From positions 1 to 30,865 of IMG/VR virus record IMGVR_UViG_3300037504_000098: a stretch of DNA of 30,865 bases, one strand, 5' to 3'. The position numbers were made by a program, and so were the translations under genes. The notes beneath the pieces are model-generated. The model was given only the letters and a program-made list of their open reading frames with translations. It was not told the origin of the DNA and made no database searches. Origin of the DNA: a virus. Below, in pieces: positions 29,427-30,865 of the stretch (position 1 is its first letter; every line of letters begins with the position of its first letter).

Positions 29427-29806
29427 CTGTCAGCCCCCGTTGCGTAAAGTTCCACGGTGCACACATCGTGGTGGTCACGACTATGATACTCGCGAGTGAT
29501 GAGAATGTCCCTGACCATCTTGTCATCTTTGAGAACGCCGCCTTTCTCAAGCGCGTCCATGATGCCTTTGACGCACGCGTCGGTATCAATGCGCTTCCAG
29601 ATCGACACGATTAGGTGCATGTCCACCGGGTAGTCAATAGGATTCTCCGCCGCTGCGATGCTGAATAGCGACGCCGCGTCCTGGACATTTTCTGCGTACA
29701 GCCGCGACTTGACAATCCGATGCTGCTTCCCGATGCGTCCCATGGTGTGCCACTCGTTCACGCGCGGGAGCCTACCGGTAATCGTCTGACTGTAGATCGG
29801 TTTCAA
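29411..29806 (-). CDS. rusA: RusA-family Holliday junction resolvase
   Basis: The start is TTG 29806 overlapping the previous TGA (ATGTTTTGA). In the 131-residue protein Asp74, Asp76, Lys80 and Asp95 have exactly the spacing of the RusA catalytic residues (Asp70, Asp72, Lys76, Asp91). They lie in IDTDACVKGIMDAL and VLKDDKMV. RusA homodimers cut four-way junctions; phages use them to debranch DNA before packaging. The N-terminal ITGRLPRVNEWH resembles the family start. Its position upstream of the accessory cassette and terminase fits. Confidence 0.92.
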   Translation of the reverse strand: MKPIYSQTITGRLPRVNEWHTMGRIGKQHRIVKSRLYAENVQDAASLFSIAAAENPIDYPVDMHLIVSIWKRIDTDACVKGIMDALEKGGVLKDDKMVRDILITREYHSRDHHDVCTVELYATGADRWTTS

Positions 29807-30024
29807 AACATCTCCGACTGGCTCTCGTCCTCGTCCTCGATGTCTCCGACTGTCTCGCGGAACGCGAACGTGACGTCGGCTATCCGCTGAACGTTCGCGA
29901 GCAACACGCCGCCTGATCCTGATCCGTCGTCCGGAATCCTCAGCTTTACAAGCACCCCGCCTCCGCTCGAAGTAAACGACTCAACCTTCGCTATCTCACC
30001 GACAACTTCCAACTCATCTGCCAC
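29803..30024 (-). CDS. Small acidic protein upstream of rusA
   Basis: I favour GTG 30024, with GGGGG 5 nt upstream; TTG 30036 in the same frame is alternative. The protein has 73 residues: beta-rich start (ELEVVGEIAKVESFTSSGGG), VLVKLRIPDDGSGSGGVLLA and an acidic end (TVGDIEDEDESQSEMF). The stop overlaps the rusA start. No family is recognised. It may assist the replication or recombination genes. Confidence 0.55.
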   Translation of the reverse strand: MADELEVVGEIAKVESFTSSGGGVLVKLRIPDDGSGSGGVLLANVQRIADVTFAFRETVGDIEDEDESQSEMF

Positions 30025-30039
30025 GTCATCCCCCAAAAC

Positions 30040-30073
30040 GCCGGGGTGCCCTGGACTGGCCGGGCACCCCGGC
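30040..30073 (-). terminator. Very strong 12-bp GC hairpin upstream of the rusA group
   Basis: GCCGGGGTGCCC (30040-30051) and GGGCACCCCGGC (30062-30073) are perfect inverted repeats around a 10-nt loop. On the minus strand they are followed by GTTTTGGGGG, so a short T-run lies inside. It may terminate transcription from upstream, or act as a processed 5' end for the rusA group message. Confidence 0.55.
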
Positions 30074-30181
30074 TACCTCTCTGGACCGGCCGAAAGGTGA
30101 TCAGCAAACGCAGCAAATCCCCTACAGACCACACTGCACTGCTACTGATCCGGTCCAAATATCTCTCTGGCCCGCCTGCGT

Positions 30182-30248
30182 CACGTGTCACGCACGAATA
30201 GCAGGTCAAGCCTTCCGGACGCCGGGAGCACGTGTCACGCACGGATAG
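30182..30248. repeat. Pair of 20-bp direct repeats
   Basis: Twenty bases beginning CACGTGTCACGCACG occur at 30182-30201 and again at 30229-30248 with one mismatch, 47 nt apart start to start. Each includes the palindrome CACGTG. No gene covers this stretch. The rest of 30074-30265 shows only an inverted GGACCGG (30083-30089) / CCGGTCC (30150-30156) pair. The repeats could be protein-binding sites or parts of a non-coding RNA. Confidence 0.6.
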
Positions 30249-30265
30249 CCCGGTCGATCTCGGAT

Positions 30266-30330
30266 TGGACGGCCGCGGAATTGAACCGCGCGCGTGCTGT
30301 CGTGCACGCCGATCTCCAGACACGCCGCCC
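30266..30330 (-). tRNA. Shortened tRNA-like element, probably degenerate
   Basis: Five nucleotides after the stop of the rightmost gene, the minus strand reads GGGCGGC, which pairs with GCCGTCC (one G-U) to form a 7-bp acceptor stem. It has a perfect 5-bp T-stem CGCGG/CCGCG with loop TTCAATT. Total length is 65 nt, about 8-10 nt below normal. Between the arms only 33 nt remain: a weak 3-bp D-like stem (GTC/GGC) and a 6-bp stem GCGTGC/GCACGC whose loop ACGACA has six bases and no U33. No CCA is encoded. It is unlikely to decode; a tRNA remnant, a tRNA mimic, or an attachment-type tRNA fragment are alternatives. Confidence 0.5.
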
Positions 30331-30335
30331 GAATG

Positions 30336-30860
30336 TCATTGCGGTACCCCTATCGTCTTCCTCGCCGCTTCCCAATCTCCAGAAAACTCCTCCATCACGC
30401 GCAGCCAATACTGTTCGTACTCGCTCGCCTCGCCTCTTTCTGCTTTGCGCCTGACTCGATCAACCTCGTCAGGAGCGTATGCTCCGGATCTGTCCTTGCG
30501 GCCTCTGAGATCCCGCCGCATCTTCTCAAGCAGATCTGTCCACGCCCTCCTGTCCTCGGCGTTCGCGTCAACGTTGAGTGGGGCATCGATCAGGTTGCTT
30601 TGTGTGTAGTCGCGAAATGTGTCCGGAGGTGGAAGCTCCTTCATCGCCTTGTTTACCGCGGCCATATCCGGCAGCGGCCGCATCTGCGTAGGGACGAACG
30701 TTCGCAACACCTCTTCGTAAACCGCCTGTTTGTACCGGGGGCCCATCCACGACAGGCTGTCTACCATCTCCTCGGCCATCCGCTGGCCGTACCTCGGCTG
30801 CCTCTCCCGCGTTGCGTAGTAAGCCATGAATGCACCTATCAAATCCTTCGCGTGGTTCAC
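30336..30860 (-). CDS. Protein of unknown function at right edge (possibly replication-associated)
   Basis: The 174-residue frame begins at GTG 30860; it stays open to the edge, so the true start may lie outside, while ATG at residue 13 is another option. It has helical segments (RMAEEMVDSLSWMGPRYKQA, then VYEEVLRTFVP) and a Pro-containing stretch DMAAVNKAMKELPPPDTF. This resembles phage helicase-loader (G39P-like) N-termini in layout, but the evidence is weak. The second half is charged (DLLEKMRRDLRGRKDRSG; RRKAERGEASEYEQYWLRVM). The tRNA-like element follows its stop after 5 nt. Confidence 0.55.
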   Translation of the reverse strand: MNHAKDLIGAFMAYYATRERQPRYGQRMAEEMVDSLSWMGPRYKQAVYEEVLRTFVPTQMRPLPDMAAVNKAMKELPPPDTFRDYTQSNLIDAPLNVDANAEDRRAWTDLLEKMRRDLRGRKDRSGAYAPDEVDRVRRKAERGEASEYEQYWLRVMEEFSGDWEAARKTIGVPQ

Positions 30861-30865
30861 TGTTC

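Noticed and set aside
29991-30323. 110-codon minus-strand frame through the non-coding stretch
   Set aside because: It crosses the tRNA-like element, the repeats and the 12-bp hairpin and has no ribosome site; the Arg/Ser-rich product looks non-coding.

Overview
The window is a contiguous segment of a tailed double-stranded DNA phage or prophage. Almost every gene lies on the minus strand and is packed head to tail with 1-26 nt overlaps. The virion genes describe a siphovirus with an HK97-type head: small and large terminase, portal, head morphogenesis protein, S78-type prohead protease, capsid with an N-terminal scaffold domain, connectors, major tail protein, frameshifted tail chaperones, a 924-residue tape measure and no contractile sheath. 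The lysis genes include a membrane-anchored coiled-coil spanin candidate, which points to a Gram-negative host. Shine-Dalgarno sites (GGAGG/GGGGG) and sigma-70-like promoters are conventional. I see no integrase, polymerase or virulence factor, and no host genus can be named.

In the direction of transcription (right to left): 30.9-29.4 kb holds an unrecognised acidic protein, a non-coding stretch with a shortened tRNA-like element, direct repeats and a strong hairpin, a small protein, and a RusA-type Holliday junction resolvase. From 29.4 to 25.3 kb six overlapping accessory genes encode two glycosyltransferases, a PAPS-type sulfotransferase, two class I methyltransferases and a short nucleotide-sugar dehydrogenase. 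Together they look like a pathway that builds and decorates a sulfated or methylated glycan. From 25.3 to 22.2 kb come a DUF7694-like protein, a coiled-coil protein, a class 3 lipase-like hydrolase, an ASCH-domain protein, and a PAPS-reductase-like protein paired with a ParB-like protein.

From 22.2 to 2.7 kb is the late module in classical order: packaging, head, connector, tail, fibre, lysis. Its tail chaperone genes carry a textbook -1 frameshift site (A AAA AAC, 5-nt spacer, 9-bp perfect stem). Strong hairpins follow the capsid-proximal gene and the major tail protein gene. One tail protein carries six repeats of about 45 residues that look like beta-propeller blades.

At 2.7-2.2 kb a single plus-strand HNH-type gene faces the lysis genes. 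From 2.1 kb to the left edge lies a separate minus-strand group with its own promoters and palindromic operator candidates: a ribbon-helix-helix/AbrB-type regulator, four small unknown proteins, and the start of an ERF single-strand annealing protein that runs off the window. This group looks like an early or regulatory region.
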